Assembly: GCA_910574805.1 (NCBI GenBank)
Contig: CAJTCV010000003.1
Location: 1 to 64,000 of the forward strand
DNA from: Lachnospiraceae bacterium
GTDB taxonomy: Bacteria > Bacillota > Clostridia > Lachnospirales > Lachnospiraceae
Direction of reading: 5' to 3'
DNA: 64,000 nucleotides
Shown: piece by piece, positions 17,897 to 27,740 of the stretch
How positions within the stretch are numbered: position 1 is the stretch's first letter
Layout: each line of letters begins with the position of its first letter
Notes under the pieces: model-generated
The model's database searches: none
What the model saw: only the letters and a program-made list of their open reading frames with translations
Told to the model about the DNA's origin: nothing
Position numbers and translations under genes: made by a program

Positions 17897-19120
17897 ATGA
17901 AGATCATAAACGGCGGAGTCACGGCGGCAAAGGGCTTTGAGGCGGCGGCGGCAAAAGCGCAGATCAAATATAAGGACCGGACAGATATGGCGCTGATCTA
18001 CAGCGAGACTCCCTGCGTGGCAGCAGGAACCTTTACCACCAATGTGGTCAAAGCGGCTCCGGTCAAATGGGATCAGGAGATTGTTAAAAATTCTCCAAAG
18101 GTACATGCGGTGGTTGTCAATTCCGGCATTGCCAATGCCTGCACAGGAGCAGAAGGCTATGGTTACTGCGAGCAGACGGCGCAGGCGGTGGAAAGACTTC
18201 TTCGCGTTCCGGTGTCCTCGGTGCTGGTGGCGTCCACCGGAGTCATCGGGATGCAGCTTCCCATGGACCAGATCCGGGACGGCGTGGCGCTTCTGGCAAA
18301 TGCAAAGGCGGATACGGAAGAAGCCGGACTGGAAGCGGCGAAAGCCATCATGACCACGGATACGAAGCCCAAATATGCGGCGGTGCAGGTGGAGATCGGC
18401 GGAAAAACCGTCACGGTGGGAGGCATGTGCAAGGGATCCGGCATGATTCATCCCAATATGTGTACCATGCTGGGATTTGTGACGACGGACGCAGTCATCA
18501 CGAAGGAGATGCTGCAGAAAGCTCTGAGCGAGGATATCAGAGACACCTACAATATGGTCTCTGTGGACGGAGATACATCCACCAATGACACGGTGCTGCT
18601 GCTGGCCAACGGCATGGCGGGAAATCCGGTCATTGACAGGGAAAATGAGGATTACGCGGCGTTCAGGGAAGCGCTGAATTATGTCAACACGGAGCTGGCG
18701 AAGAAGATTGCGGGGGACGGAGAGGGCGCTACCTGTCTCTTTGAAGTAAAGGTGGTTGGGGCAGAGAGTAAGGAGCAGGCGGTGACTCTGAGTAAGTCTG
18801 TTATCACATCCAGCCTGACCAAGGCGGCCATCTACGGACATGACGCCAACTGGGGACGGATCCTCTGTGCCATGGGCTACTCCGGCGCACAGTTCGACCC
18901 GGACAGAGTGGATCTGTATTTTGAAAGTGCGGCAGGGAAGCTGAAGATCATCGAGAACGGCGTGTCCACAGGATACAGCGAGGAGCTGGCGACAAAGATT
19001 CTGTCGGAGGAACACGTGACCGCCATCGCGGATCTGAAGCTGGGAGAGGCATCTGCCACTGCCTGGGGCTGCGACCTGACCCATGAATATGTAAATATCA
19101 ATGCGGATTACCGGAGCTGA
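17897..19120 (+). CDS. argJ: Bifunctional ornithine acetyltransferase / N-acetylglutamate synthase
   Basis: ArgJ moves the acetyl group from N-acetylornithine to glutamate and can also make N-acetylglutamate from acetyl-CoA. The 407-residue precursor self-cleaves before a threonine; here the site reads NMCTMLGFVTTDA, with Cys where Ala is most common before the nucleophilic Thr. Downstream VDGDTSTNDTVL and GHDANWGRILCAMGYSGA are intact. A strong AAGGAGG site precedes the ATG. Confidence 0.95.
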   Translation: MKIINGGVTAAKGFEAAAAKAQIKYKDRTDMALIYSETPCVAAGTFTTNVVKAAPVKWDQEIVKNSPKVHAVVVNSGIANACTGAEGYGYCEQTAQAVERLLRVPVSSVLVASTGVIGMQLPMDQIRDGVALLANAKADTEEAGLEAAKAIMTTDTKPKYAAVQVEIGGKTVTVGGMCKGSGMIHPNMCTMLGFVTTDAVITKEMLQKALSEDIRDTYNMVSVDGDTSTNDTVLLLANGMAGNPVIDRENEDYAAFREALNYVNTELAKKIAGDGEGATCLFEVKVVGAESKEQAVTLSKSVITSSLTKAAIYGHDANWGRILCAMGYSGAQFDPDRVDLYFESAAGKLKIIENGVSTGYSEELATKILSEEHVTAIADLKLGEASATAWGCDLTHEYVNINADYRS

Positions 19121-19222
19121 CCGGAAGACCTTAAGACTGCAGCTGAGCGCCCGCAGCATGCTCCGGAAAGCAGCAGGAGAGGCCTGCCGGACTCCTGTCT
19201 GACAGACGGCCGAAGGGGTGAT

Positions 19223-19963
19223 GTGGTGGAGCAGAAAGAAAGCAGGGATTCAGACCGTAAAAAGATCAGGCGCCTGGTGATCCTGGAGGTGCTGCTTTTT
19301 GTCACAGGGTTCGCTTTTCTGATATGGGGATGTATCCGGCAGGACCATGGCGTTCTGCATGAAGCGGATGTGATCGTCATGCTGACGGGATGTTTCTTCT
19401 GCATGGGCCTGGTGATCTTCCTGCTGACCCGGTCGCAGCGTTATCTGACAGAGTCTGCGTTTGAGAAAATGAACCGGTATTATGATGAGAAGGAACTGAC
19501 AGAGCTTTGGCTCACCGGCAGGGAAGAGCTGGAAGAAAGACTTCTCCGGCAGAAATTCCGGCGGCTGGAAAACGGATATTATACAAGAGCCAGATTTACG
19601 TTCTGGAAAGACCGTGTCTGGTATTATGTCCGGGTGATCGAAGAGGTCGATGTGGTCAGTGCGATTCAGAGAGAAGCGGACCGTTTTGACCGGATGGGGA
19701 AAATAAGGAAAAACTTTTGTATACTGCTCTTCCTTTATATGGACCAGGTTGACGAGTATGAAAAGGAAACGATCAGAAATTTTGGAAAAAACGGGATTAT
19801 TGCAGAGGAGCTTCTGCAACAGTCTCCCTGTTCGCTCCTTGTGGTTGCAGTTGATGAGCATACAGACACCGGTTATTTTCTGGATATCGAAAAGAAAAAG
19901 CCGATCGTGCTTTATTCTTATGGAAGTGAAATGCTCAGGGAGATTGCAGGAATAAAAAAATAA
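19223..19963 (+). CDS. Two-helix membrane protein of unknown function
   Basis: A 246-residue protein starting at GTG 19223 (or GTG 19226) after AGGGGTGAT. It has a basic N-terminus, two hydrophobic helices (VILEVLLFVTGFAFLIWG and VIVMLTGCFFCMGLVIFLL) and a cytosolic C-terminal domain of about 165 residues. No family is recognised. It sits between argJ and the rubrerythrin gene. Confidence 0.7.
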   Translation: MVEQKESRDSDRKKIRRLVILEVLLFVTGFAFLIWGCIRQDHGVLHEADVIVMLTGCFFCMGLVIFLLTRSQRYLTESAFEKMNRYYDEKELTELWLTGREELEERLLRQKFRRLENGYYTRARFTFWKDRVWYYVRVIEEVDVVSAIQREADRFDRMGKIRKNFCILLFLYMDQVDEYEKETIRNFGKNGIIAEELLQQSPCSLLVVAVDEHTDTGYFLDIEKKKPIVLYSYGSEMLREIAGIKK

Positions 19964-20014
19964 AATTTCCGCAGAACGAGCCTGAGAATTGCCTCAGAAG
20001 AAACGCTGATTTCA

Positions 20015-20043
20015 TTGAATTGCAGAGCATTCTCTGTTATACT
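20015..20043 (+). promoter_or_regulatory. Rubrerythrin promoter
   Basis: TTGAAT (20015-20020) and TATACT (20038-20043) are 17 bases apart, about 90 bases before the rubrerythrin start. Confidence 0.7.
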
Positions 20044-20131
20044 TGGAAACAGCAGCGCATCCTGACGGGACCGGCAGTGACAGGGGATTCTGTCAGAGCG
20101 GATGTGCAGAAGAAAAAAGGAGAGAAAAAGT

Positions 20132-20668
20132 ATGGGTAAGTATGCAGGAACACAGACGGAGAAAAATCTTCAGGCGGCGTTTGCCGGAGAATCACAGGCG
20201 AGAAATAAATATACATATTTTGCGTCGGTGGCAAAAAAGGAAGGATATGAGCAGATTTCTTCTCTGTTTCTGAAGACCGCGGACAACGAAAAAGAGCATG
20301 CGAAGATGTGGCTTAAGGAGCTGAGCGGGATCGGAGATACAAAGGCGAACCTGGCGGCAGCGGCTGAGGGTGAGAATTTTGAGTGGACGGATATGTATGA
20401 GGGCTTTGCCAAAACTGCGGAAGAGGAAGGGTTCCCGGAGCTGGCGCAGAAGTTCCGTCTGGTGGCAGCCATCGAGAAGCATCACGAGGAGCGGTACCGT
20501 GCACTTCTGAAGAATGTCGAGACGGCGCAGGTCTTTGTAAAGAGCGAAGTCAAGGTGTGGGAATGCCGCAACTGCGGGCATATCGTAGTGGGTACAGAGG
20601 CGCCGGAAGTATGCCCGGCCTGCAGCCATCCCCGGAGTTATTTTGAGGTGAGCGCAGAAAATTATTGA
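20132..20668 (+). CDS. rbr: Rubrerythrin
   Basis: A non-haem iron peroxidase protecting anaerobes from hydrogen peroxide. The 178-residue protein has the ferritin-like diiron domain with ligand motifs ([28 protein letters not shown]) and a C-terminal rubredoxin domain with two Cys pairs ([10 protein letters not shown] and VCPACSHP). ATG 20132 follows AGGAGAGAAAAAGT. It has its own promoter and terminator inside the arg series. Confidence 0.95.
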   Translation: MGKYAGTQTEKNLQAAFAGESQARNKYTYFASVAKKEGYEQISSLFLKTADNEKEHAKMWLKELSGIGDTKANLAAAAEGENFEWTDMYEGFAKTAEEEGFPELAQKFRLVAAIEKHHEERYRALLKNVETAQVFVKSEVKVWECRNCGHIVVGTEAPEVCPACSHPRSYFEVSAENY

Positions 20669-20710
20669 CCGTTGTTGTGCCGTTTCTGCAGGGCATAACA
20701 GGTAAGCGGG

Positions 20711-20750
20711 GCTGCCCTGCGCCGGGGAGGACCGGGCAGGGCGGCTTTTT
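20711..20750 (+). terminator. Terminator after rubrerythrin
   Basis: GCTGCCCTGC pairs with GCAGGGCGGC around a 15-base loop, followed by five T residues. It separates rubrerythrin from argB. Confidence 0.8.
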
Positions 20751-20838
20751 GAGGGGAAGAGACCGGGAAGATTTCCCCAGAGTCTGCAGACCGCAGCAGA
20801 GAAGCGAAGCTGCAGCAGAAGATGAGGAGCAGAAGATT

Positions 20839-21735
20839 ATGAGAGAAGACACAGAGAAATATCTGGAGAAAGCCGCCGTCCTGGTGGAGGCGCTTCCTTA
20901 TATCCAGAGATTTAACCGGAAGATCATCGTGGTGAAATACGGCGGCAGCGCCATGGTGGATGAGACTTTGAAAAAGAGTGTGATCAGTGATGTGACGCTC
21001 TTAAAGCTGGTTGGATTCAAACCGATCATCGTACACGGCGGCGGCAAGGAGATCAGCAGATGGGTGGGCAGAGTCGGCATGGAACCCCACTTTGTGAACG
21101 GGCTCCGGGTGACGGATGCGGATACCATGGAGATCGCGGAGATGGTACTGGGCCGGGTAAATAAAGGACTGGTGTCCATGGTGCAGGAGCTGGGCGTCAA
21201 GGCAGTTGGCATCAGCGGCAAGGACGGCGGTCTTCTGAAGGTGGAGAAGAAATATTCCGGAGGACAGGATATCGGCTATGTGGGCGAGATCACGGAAGTG
21301 GATCCGAAGATCCTCTACGATCTTCTGGAAAAGGATTTCCTGCCGATCGTCTGTCCGGTGGGAATGGACGAGCATTTTAATACCTATAATATTAATGCGG
21401 ATGATGCGGCCTGTGCCATTGCCAGGGCGGTGAAGGCGGAGAAGCTGGCATTTCTGACAGATATCGAAGGAGTATACCGGGATTTTGAAGACAAGGATTC
21501 CCTGATCTCGGAGATTACCGTCAGCGGGGCGAAGGAGCTGCTGGCAGGGGGCACCATTGGCGGCGGGATGCTGCCCAAGCTGGGGAACTGCATCGAAGCC
21601 ATCGAAGCAGGAGTGTCCCGGGTGCATATTATGGACGGACGGATCATGCACAGTATCCTTCTGGAGGTATTTTCCAACAAGGGTATCGGCACGGCGATTG
21701 TAGGAGACGCGGAGGAGAAATTTTATCATGAGTGA
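20839..21735 (+). CDS. argB: Acetylglutamate kinase
   Basis: ArgB phosphorylates N-acetylglutamate. The 298-residue protein shows [46 protein letters not shown] and the glycine-rich [12 protein letters not shown] segment. ATG 20839 follows GAGGAGCAGAAG. It overlaps argD by eight bases. The N-terminal helix before the fold ([20 protein letters not shown]) is of the type found in arginine-feedback-inhibited enzymes. Confidence 0.96.
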   Translation: MREDTEKYLEKAAVLVEALPYIQRFNRKIIVVKYGGSAMVDETLKKSVISDVTLLKLVGFKPIIVHGGGKEISRWVGRVGMEPHFVNGLRVTDADTMEIAEMVLGRVNKGLVSMVQELGVKAVGISGKDGGLLKVEKKYSGGQDIGYVGEITEVDPKILYDLLEKDFLPIVCPVGMDEHFNTYNINADDAACAIARAVKAEKLAFLTDIEGVYRDFEDKDSLISEITVSGAKELLAGGTIGGGMLPKLGNCIEAIEAGVSRVHIMDGRIMHSILLEVFSNKGIGTAIVGDAEEKFYHE

Positions 21736-22912
21736 TCAGTATATAGAGAAAGCAGAAGAGACGATTCTGCATACATATGACCGTTATCCGGTCGTGTTCG
21801 ACCGGGGAGAAGGCGTACATCTTTATGATGTGGACGGGAAGGAATATCTGGACTTTGCAGCGGGCATCGCTGTACAGTCACTGGGTTATCATAACAGAGA
21901 ATATACGCAGGCGCTGAAGGATCAGATCGACAAACTGACGCATATCTCCAACCTGTACTATACCGTTCCCATGATGGAGGCGGCTCAGAAGGTGGTAAAG
22001 GCCAGCGGTCTGTCCCGGGTGTTTTTTACCAACAGCGGCGCCGAGGCCATCGAGGGCGCACTGAAGGCGGCAAAGAAATATGCTTACGAACGGGACGGGA
22101 AAGCAGACCATGAGATCATTGCCATGGAGCATTCGTTCCACGGGCGGACCATGGGGGCACTGTCGGTTACGGGCAATGAGAAGTATCAGGCACCCTTCCG
22201 CCCGCTGATCCCGGGTGTCCGGTTCGCGGTCTACAACGATCTGGAAAGCGTAAAGGCGCAGATAACGGAGAAGACCTGTGCGATCATCCTGGAGACGGTT
22301 CAGGGAGAAGGCGGGATCCGTCCGGCAACGGAGGACTTTTTAAAGGGAGTAAAAGCGCTGTGCCGGGAGCATGATCTTCTCCTGATCCTGGACGAGATCC
22401 AGTGCGGCATGGGCAGAACCGGATGGATGTTCGCCTGGCAGGAGTACGGCGTGGAGCCGGATATTATGACCTGTGCCAAGGCCATTGGCTGCGGTGTCCC
22501 GGTGGGTGCTTTTGTCCTTGGAGAGAGGGCGGCGAAGGGGTCCCTGAAGTCAGGGGATCACGGTACCACCTACGGAGGCAATCCCTTTGCATGCGCGGCG
22601 GTCAGTAAGGTATTTGACCTGTATGAGAAGGAGCATATTCTGGAAAATGTGCGTACAGTGGGGGCATATCTGACAGAGCGGCTGGATGCGCTGGTGGAAA
22701 AATATGATTTTCTGAAAGAGCGCCGGGGGAAAGGCATGATCCAGGGACTGGAGGTGACGGGGAGATCGGCGGGAGAGATCGCGGCGCGTGCGCTCTCCAA
22801 CGGGCTCGTGGTGATCACCGCGGGCGGCAATGTGCTCCGGTTCGTACCTCCGCTGGTTATCACGAAGGAGGATGTGGACTGTATGGTGGAGCGGCTTGAG
22901 AGATCATTCTGA
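21728..22912 (+). CDS. argD: Acetylornithine aminotransferase
   Basis: ArgD is a class III PLP aminotransferase converting N-acetylglutamate semialdehyde to N-acetylornithine. The 394-residue protein has [45 protein letters not shown] and the PLP-lysine segment [14 protein letters not shown]. It is translationally coupled to argB. Confidence 0.95.
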   Translation: MSDQYIEKAEETILHTYDRYPVVFDRGEGVHLYDVDGKEYLDFAAGIAVQSLGYHNREYTQALKDQIDKLTHISNLYYTVPMMEAAQKVVKASGLSRVFFTNSGAEAIEGALKAAKKYAYERDGKADHEIIAMEHSFHGRTMGALSVTGNEKYQAPFRPLIPGVRFAVYNDLESVKAQITEKTCAIILETVQGEGGIRPATEDFLKGVKALCREHDLLLILDEIQCGMGRTGWMFAWQEYGVEPDIMTCAKAIGCGVPVGAFVLGERAAKGSLKSGDHGTTYGGNPFACAAVSKVFDLYEKEHILENVRTVGAYLTERLDALVEKYDFLKERRGKGMIQGLEVTGRSAGEIAARALSNGLVVITAGGNVLRFVPPLVITKEDVDCMVERLERSF

Positions 22913-22930
22913 ATGTAAGAAAGGAAATAT

Positions 22931-24346
22931 ATGACGATAAAATACCAGAGGATCATTGCTGTGCTGCTGGTGCTGCTGCTGGGGGCGCAGATGGTGCATA
23001 TGGGATGGAAGAACAGGCCGGAGGAGGAAGAAGAGGTGGTCATAGAACATCCGCTTCTGATCTGGTATACGGATCCGGACATCCAGGCCTATATGGAAGC
23101 AGCGGCAGCAGAGATGACCGCCAGACATCAGGTGGAGATCCGTGCGGAGCTGGTTTCTGAAGTGGACTATATCGAGAAAATCAGTGAACAGTCCGTAGCG
23201 GAGGAAATGACCGGGCCGGATCTGTATGTGGCTTCCAGCGCGCTTCTGGAGAAGGCGGTGCTCGCCGGACTGTCGGTGCCGGTAAAGGACAGTGATCTTG
23301 CCGGGACGTATTCAGAGAAGGCGGTGCAGGCGGTGACCTGCAACGGGGAGCCGGCGGCATGGCCTTTTTATATCGAGACCTGCGTAATGCTGTATAACCG
23401 GTATTATGTGAGCCCGGAGGAAGTGCCTTCGGACATTGAGGACATCCTGACCTATGCGGAGAACTTTGAGGCAGATGATCTGACGTCCCGGGTGGAAAAT
23501 ATCTTCAAGTGGAATGTGGCGGACGTGATAGACAACTATATGTTCCTGGGGGCCTATACGGATCTGGGCGGTCCCAACGGAGACGACAAGAGTCAGGTGT
23601 CCATGGATCTTGACAAGGTTACCGAATGCCTGACTTATTATCAAAGTCTGAATGAGTTTTTTGCCATTGATGCGGATACGGTCACGTCGGAGGAAGTGAT
23701 AAAGGAGTTCATCGATGGGAAGACCGTGTTCACCATCGTCAACGTGCCCATGCTGGCAGAGCTGGACCGGGCGGTCAGGGAGGGGAGCCTCCCGGAATAT
23801 CCCGCAGAGCGGACTGTGACAGGGGAGGACGGGACGGAGACAGTAGAAAGCCTGAGCTATACGCCGTTCTATGAGGTGGTGCAGCTTCCGGCCCTTACGG
23901 ACACTCTGGACTCCCGCGGACTGTCTGTGACAAACAGCGTGGTCGTCAATCCCTATTCGGGAAATGTGGAGGCTGCGGAAGCATGCGCCCGGTATCTGAC
24001 GCAGGAGCGGGCAGGAAGGCTCTATGAGGAAGCCAGCAAGCTGACTGCATGCAGGAGTCTTCTGAGCGGGGATACGCAGCCGGTGCAGGAGGAGGAGTCT
24101 TCTCTGTTCGGATACCGGTCTCTGTATGAGAGTCTGCTGGGAGATCAGGAGAGCGCAGCTCCGGTTTCCAGTGAGCATCTGACCGTGTATGAGGCGTATG
24201 AGAAGGCGGCAGAGGTCCCCAAGATCATGGAGCTGTCCAATATGTGGCTGCAGCTTGAGGTTATCCTGGCGGACATCTGGAGGGGACAGGATGCAGGCGA
24301 GAAGGTATCAGGATTTGCAGGGCTTCTGGAAGCACAGCTGGACTGA
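22931..24346 (+). CDS. Membrane-anchored extracellular solute-binding-like protein
   Basis: A 471-residue protein with an N-terminal signal anchor (IIAVLLVLLLGAQMVHMG) and no lipobox cysteine, followed by a bacterial extracellular solute-binding fold of type 1 (LLIWYTDPDIQAYMEAAAAEM, WPFYIETCVMLYNRYYV). No permease or ATPase genes are adjacent, so it may be an orphan binding protein or have another surface role. It starts 18 bases after argD with a GAAAGGA site. Confidence 0.7.
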   Translation: MTIKYQRIIAVLLVLLLGAQMVHMGWKNRPEEEEEVVIEHPLLIWYTDPDIQAYMEAAAAEMTARHQVEIRAELVSEVDYIEKISEQSVAEEMTGPDLYVASSALLEKAVLAGLSVPVKDSDLAGTYSEKAVQAVTCNGEPAAWPFYIETCVMLYNRYYVSPEEVPSDIEDILTYAENFEADDLTSRVENIFKWNVADVIDNYMFLGAYTDLGGPNGDDKSQVSMDLDKVTECLTYYQSLNEFFAIDADTVTSEEVIKEFIDGKTVFTIVNVPMLAELDRAVREGSLPEYPAERTVTGEDGTETVESLSYTPFYEVVQLPALTDTLDSRGLSVTNSVVVNPYSGNVEAAEACARYLTQERAGRLYEEASKLTACRSLLSGDTQPVQEEESSLFGYRSLYESLLGDQESAAPVSSEHLTVYEAYEKAAEVPKIMELSNMWLQLEVILADIWRGQDAGEKVSGFAGLLEAQLD

Positions 24347-24403
24347 TAAGGATGTATAGAAATCCGGTCATAAGGGTACACTCTGGACAGAAGGAGGTTC
24401 CTT

Positions 24404-24838
24404 ATGACTGGATTTTTTATTGCACTGATATCCGGCGCCCTGATGAGTCTTCAGGGGGTCTTTAATACGGAGGTGACAAAGCAGAGCAGTATGTGGGTGT
24501 CCGCATCCTGGGTGCAGTTCTCTGCTCTTGTGACCTGCCTGGTCGTATGGGCGGTATCGGATCGGAGCAGCTTTGGCGCTCTTCTGAAGGTAAATCCCAG
24601 ATATGTCATGCTGGGCGGTATTTTTGGCGCATTTATCACATACACGGTGATCCAGAGCATGTCGGCGCTGGGGCCCGCAAAGGCGACGATGCTCATCGTC
24701 ATCGCTCAGCTCACCGTGTCCTGGCTGGTGGAGCTTATGGGACTGTTCGGGGTGGATAAAGGGGCGTTTTCGTGGAGAAAGCTTATGGGGCTTCTGATTG
24801 CGGTGGCAGGGGTCGTGATATTTGAATGGGAAAATTAA
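24404..24838 (+). CDS. YdcZ-type DMT family membrane protein
   Basis: A 144-residue protein of four to five membrane helices starting MTGFFIALISGALMSLQGVF, the pattern of the DMT_YdcZ group of small transporters. AGAAGGAGG precedes the ATG. Single-copy members are thought to dimerise; substrate unknown. Confidence 0.8.
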   Translation: MTGFFIALISGALMSLQGVFNTEVTKQSSMWVSASWVQFSALVTCLVVWAVSDRSSFGALLKVNPRYVMLGGIFGAFITYTVIQSMSALGPAKATMLIVIAQLTVSWLVELMGLFGVDKGAFSWRKLMGLLIAVAGVVIFEWEN

Positions 24839-24999
24839 GATTGCTCTTGTGTTTCTGCTGTAAGTCCGCTACAATGAAGAAAGGGCATGGATGACTTTTC
24901 TTCGGGATGAGATGACTGCATCGGCCGGACCGGGCCTGCCAGGGACGGCAGGGTGGACGGAGCATACGGAAGGATGCAGGAATATGACAGGAGAAAAGC

Positions 25000-25545
25000 A
25001 TGGAGTATCAAGTGAAGTTACGGAACGTTCTGCGTGTGCTCTGCCTGAGCGCCGCAGTGTGTCTGACCGGGTGCGGGATTTCCTTCGGCGGGTATCTGCC
25101 GGGCGGGAGAGAAGAGCTGGTCTTTGTCTGCGGGGAAGAGCTTCCGCCGGAAGAAAGCGGGGCCGGTTCCGGACCGGAGGAAACATCTGCGCCGGAACCG
25201 GCAGGGAGCCTGGAGACCGAGGTCTCTGAGGAAAGCACCGTCCCGGGAAGGGAAGGGCGCTCGGGAGCTGCCGCGTCGGATCCGGCAGGAGACACTGCCG
25301 CGCCGGACAATGTTTCCGGCGGGGGAGAGGCACCAGGCGTCGCAGCAGACGGCAGGGTGGACATCAATACGGCCGGTGTGGAAGAGCTGATGACTCTGAA
25401 GGGCATCGGCGAGACACGGGCGAAGGCGATTATAGAATACCGCACGCAGAACGGTCCTTTTACAAAAGCAGAAGATATCATGCAGATCACAGGGATCAAG
25501 GAAGGCATATATACGAAGATACAGGATCAGATCATAGTACGATGA
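25000..25545 (+). CDS. comEA: ComEA-type helix-hairpin-helix lipoprotein
   Basis: ComEA binds incoming DNA at the outer face of the membrane during transformation. The 181-residue protein has a lipoprotein signal (LCLSAAVCLTGC), a long low-complexity linker and C-terminal double helix-hairpin-helix sequence (DINTAGVEELMTLKGIGETR, ITGIKEGIYTKIQDQI). A lipoprotein anchor in place of a membrane helix is less usual. comEC follows four genes downstream. Confidence 0.85.
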   Translation: MEYQVKLRNVLRVLCLSAAVCLTGCGISFGGYLPGGREELVFVCGEELPPEESGAGSGPEETSAPEPAGSLETEVSEESTVPGREGRSGAAASDPAGDTAAPDNVSGGGEAPGVAADGRVDINTAGVEELMTLKGIGETRAKAIIEYRTQNGPFTKAEDIMQITGIKEGIYTKIQDQIIVR

Positions 25546-25553
25546 GGTGAAAG

Positions 25554-26243
25554 ATGGGACAGAGAGTATTAGTGGTGGATGATGAAAAGCTGATCGTGAA
25601 GGGGATCCGCTTCAGTCTGGAACAGGACAACATGGAGGTGGACTGTGCCTATGACGGAGAAGAGGCGCTGCAGATGGCGAAGGAGAATGATTATGATATT
25701 ATTCTCCTGGATGTGATGCTCCCGAAACTGACAGGCTTCGAGGTCTGCCAGCAGCTTCGGGAATTTTCCAGCGTTCCGGTGGTCATGCTGACAGCAAAGG
25801 GAGACGATATGGATAAGATCCTGGGGCTGGAGTACGGCGCAGACGATTATATCACCAAGCCGTTCAATATCCTGGAAGTAAAGGCCAGGATCAAGGCGAT
25901 CATGCGCCGGACGAAAAAGCGGTTACCGGAGAAAGAGAGCCGCCGGGTGGTGAACAAGGGAGAGTTCCATCTGGACTGTGAGAGCCGCCGGCTGAACATT
26001 GCCGGGAGAGAGATCAACCTGACGGCAAAGGAATTTGATCTTCTGGAGCTTATGGCGCTGAACCCCAACAAGGTCTACAGCCGGGATCATCTGCTCAACG
26101 CCGTGTGGGGATATGATTATCCCGGGGATGTGCGCACGGTGGATGTGCATATCCGGAGACTGCGGGAGAAGATCGAGCAGAAGCCCAGCGAGCCCAAGTA
26201 TGTACATACCAAATGGGGAGTAGGGTATTATTTCAATGTTTAA
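25554..26243 (+). CDS. OmpR/PhoB-family response regulator
   Basis: A 229-residue regulator: receiver domain with VLVVDDEK, the phospho-acceptor Asp in DIILLDVMLPK (about residue 53) and the MLTAKGDD and ITKPFNI segments, then a winged-helix DNA-binding domain (TAKEFDLLELM, VDVHIRRLREKIE, TKWGVGYYF). It overlaps the kinase gene by eight bases. Confidence 0.92.
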   Translation: MGQRVLVVDDEKLIVKGIRFSLEQDNMEVDCAYDGEEALQMAKENDYDIILLDVMLPKLTGFEVCQQLREFSSVPVVMLTAKGDDMDKILGLEYGADDYITKPFNILEVKARIKAIMRRTKKRLPEKESRRVVNKGEFHLDCESRRLNIAGREINLTAKEFDLLELMALNPNKVYSRDHLLNAVWGYDYPGDVRTVDVHIRRLREKIEQKPSEPKYVHTKWGVGYYFNV

Positions 26244-27684
26244 GCTGCATCTGAGGGAACGTTTCTTTCCCAATGCCAAATTTTTCAAGAGTCTGAATTT
26301 CCGGATCATGGTGATTCTGTTTCTGGTGGGAACGATTCCCGCCCTGATCCTGTCTGCCGCATTTCTGTCCGCCTACAGAGAGCAGTCGATCACCCGGCTG
26401 GGCAACGACGTGAGCAACCAGTGCCAGATCCTGGCGACACAGCTTGGCAGCGCCAACTATCTGGACAACCCGGGAAATGAGACGCTGACCGGGGAACTGA
26501 CACAGCTTGCCACCCTCTATGACGGGCGGATCCTCATCATTGATCAGAATTTCCATATCATGGTGGATACCTATGCGCTGGAGACGGGGCGTACCATGGT
26601 TGCGGAGGAAGTTATCAAATGCTTTAAGGGCCAGAGTACGACACACTATGTCAGCGGCCGTTTTATCGAGATGACGGTCCCCATTACCGGCAACGGAGAA
26701 GACAAGTCGGTCATCGGCGTGATCCTGGCAAGTGCGTCCACGGACAGCCTGAATGTGCGGTTTGAAGAGCTTCTGAATTTTACGGAGATCTGGCTGGCAT
26801 CCGGGAGTATCTGTCTTCTGGCGCTGGCCGTCTTTTTGTCCAACTGGCTGGTGAAGCCTCTGCGCCATATGAATAAATTCATCGGCGATCTGGTGGAGGG
26901 CGCGCTGGACGGCGATCTGGATATCCATGACTGCACGGAGACAGAGAATATTTCCAACACCTTCAACAGCCTGCTGGCAAAGCTGCGGCTGATGGAGGAA
27001 TCCAGACAGGAGTTCGTATCCAATGTCTCTCATGAGCTGAAGACGCCACTTGCCTCCATGAAGGTGCTGGCAGACTCTCTGCTGGTGCAGGAGGGTGCGC
27101 CGGTGGAGCTGTATCAGGAGTTCATGCAGGATATTGCAGAGGAGATCGACCGGGAAAATAATATTATCTCAGATCTTCTGACGCTGGTGAAGACAGACCG
27201 GAAGGTGACGAAGCTCAATGTGGAGGTGACGAATGTCAACGAGTTCCTGGAGCAGATCCTGAAGCGTCTGCGCCCCATCGCAGAGCAGGGGAATATCGAG
27301 ATGGTGTTTGAAAGCAACCGAAACGTCAGCGCGGAGATCGATGTGACACGTCTGTCCCTGGCATTTTCCAATCTGGTGGAGAACGCCATCAAATACAATC
27401 ACGAAAACGGCTGGGTCCGGGTCAGTCTGGACGCAGACCACAAATTTTTCTATGTCAAGGTAAGCGATTCCGGAATGGGGATTCCCGAGGAATCTCTGGA
27501 CTACATATTCGAGAGGTTTTACCGGGTGGACAAATCCCATTCCCAGGAGATCGGGGGTACGGGCCTTGGTCTCGCCATCACAAGAAGTGCAGTCGTGGCG
27601 CACCGGGGGGCAATCCGGGTGCAGAGCGAAGCAGGTGGGGGAACCATCTTCACAGTGCGGATCCCCCTTCGCTATATCACGTAA
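26236..27684 (+). CDS. Sensor histidine kinase with HAMP domain
   Basis: A 482-residue membrane kinase with two helices flanking an extracellular sensor of about 150 residues, a HAMP segment (WLVKPLRHMNKF), the phosphorylated His near residue 266 (FVSNVSHELKTPLASMK), and HATPase boxes (NLVENAIKYN, DSGMGIP, GTGLGLAI). It forms a two-component pair with the upstream regulator, resembling cell-envelope systems. The stimulus is unknown. Confidence 0.92.
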   Translation: MFKLHLRERFFPNAKFFKSLNFRIMVILFLVGTIPALILSAAFLSAYREQSITRLGNDVSNQCQILATQLGSANYLDNPGNETLTGELTQLATLYDGRILIIDQNFHIMVDTYALETGRTMVAEEVIKCFKGQSTTHYVSGRFIEMTVPITGNGEDKSVIGVILASASTDSLNVRFEELLNFTEIWLASGSICLLALAVFLSNWLVKPLRHMNKFIGDLVEGALDGDLDIHDCTETENISNTFNSLLAKLRLMEESRQEFVSNVSHELKTPLASMKVLADSLLVQEGAPVELYQEFMQDIAEEIDRENNIISDLLTLVKTDRKVTKLNVEVTNVNEFLEQILKRLRPIAEQGNIEMVFESNRNVSAEIDVTRLSLAFSNLVENAIKYNHENGWVRVSLDADHKFFYVKVSDSGMGIPEESLDYIFERFYRVDKSHSQEIGGTGLGLAITRSAVVAHRGAIRVQSEAGGGTIFTVRIPLRYIT

Positions 27685-27690
27685 ATAAAA

Positions 27691-27720
27691 CTGCATCAGG
27701 AGGGCTTCTCTCCGATGCAG
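27691..27720 (+). promoter_or_regulatory. Hairpin before the GerMN gene
   Basis: CTGCATC and GATGCAG pair, with GGAG/CTCC extending the stem inside. An AGGAGG sequence lies in the 5' arm. Without a T-run it is more likely an mRNA structure than a terminator. Confidence 0.35.
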
Positions 27721-27740
27721 AACAACCATAAGGAATGAAA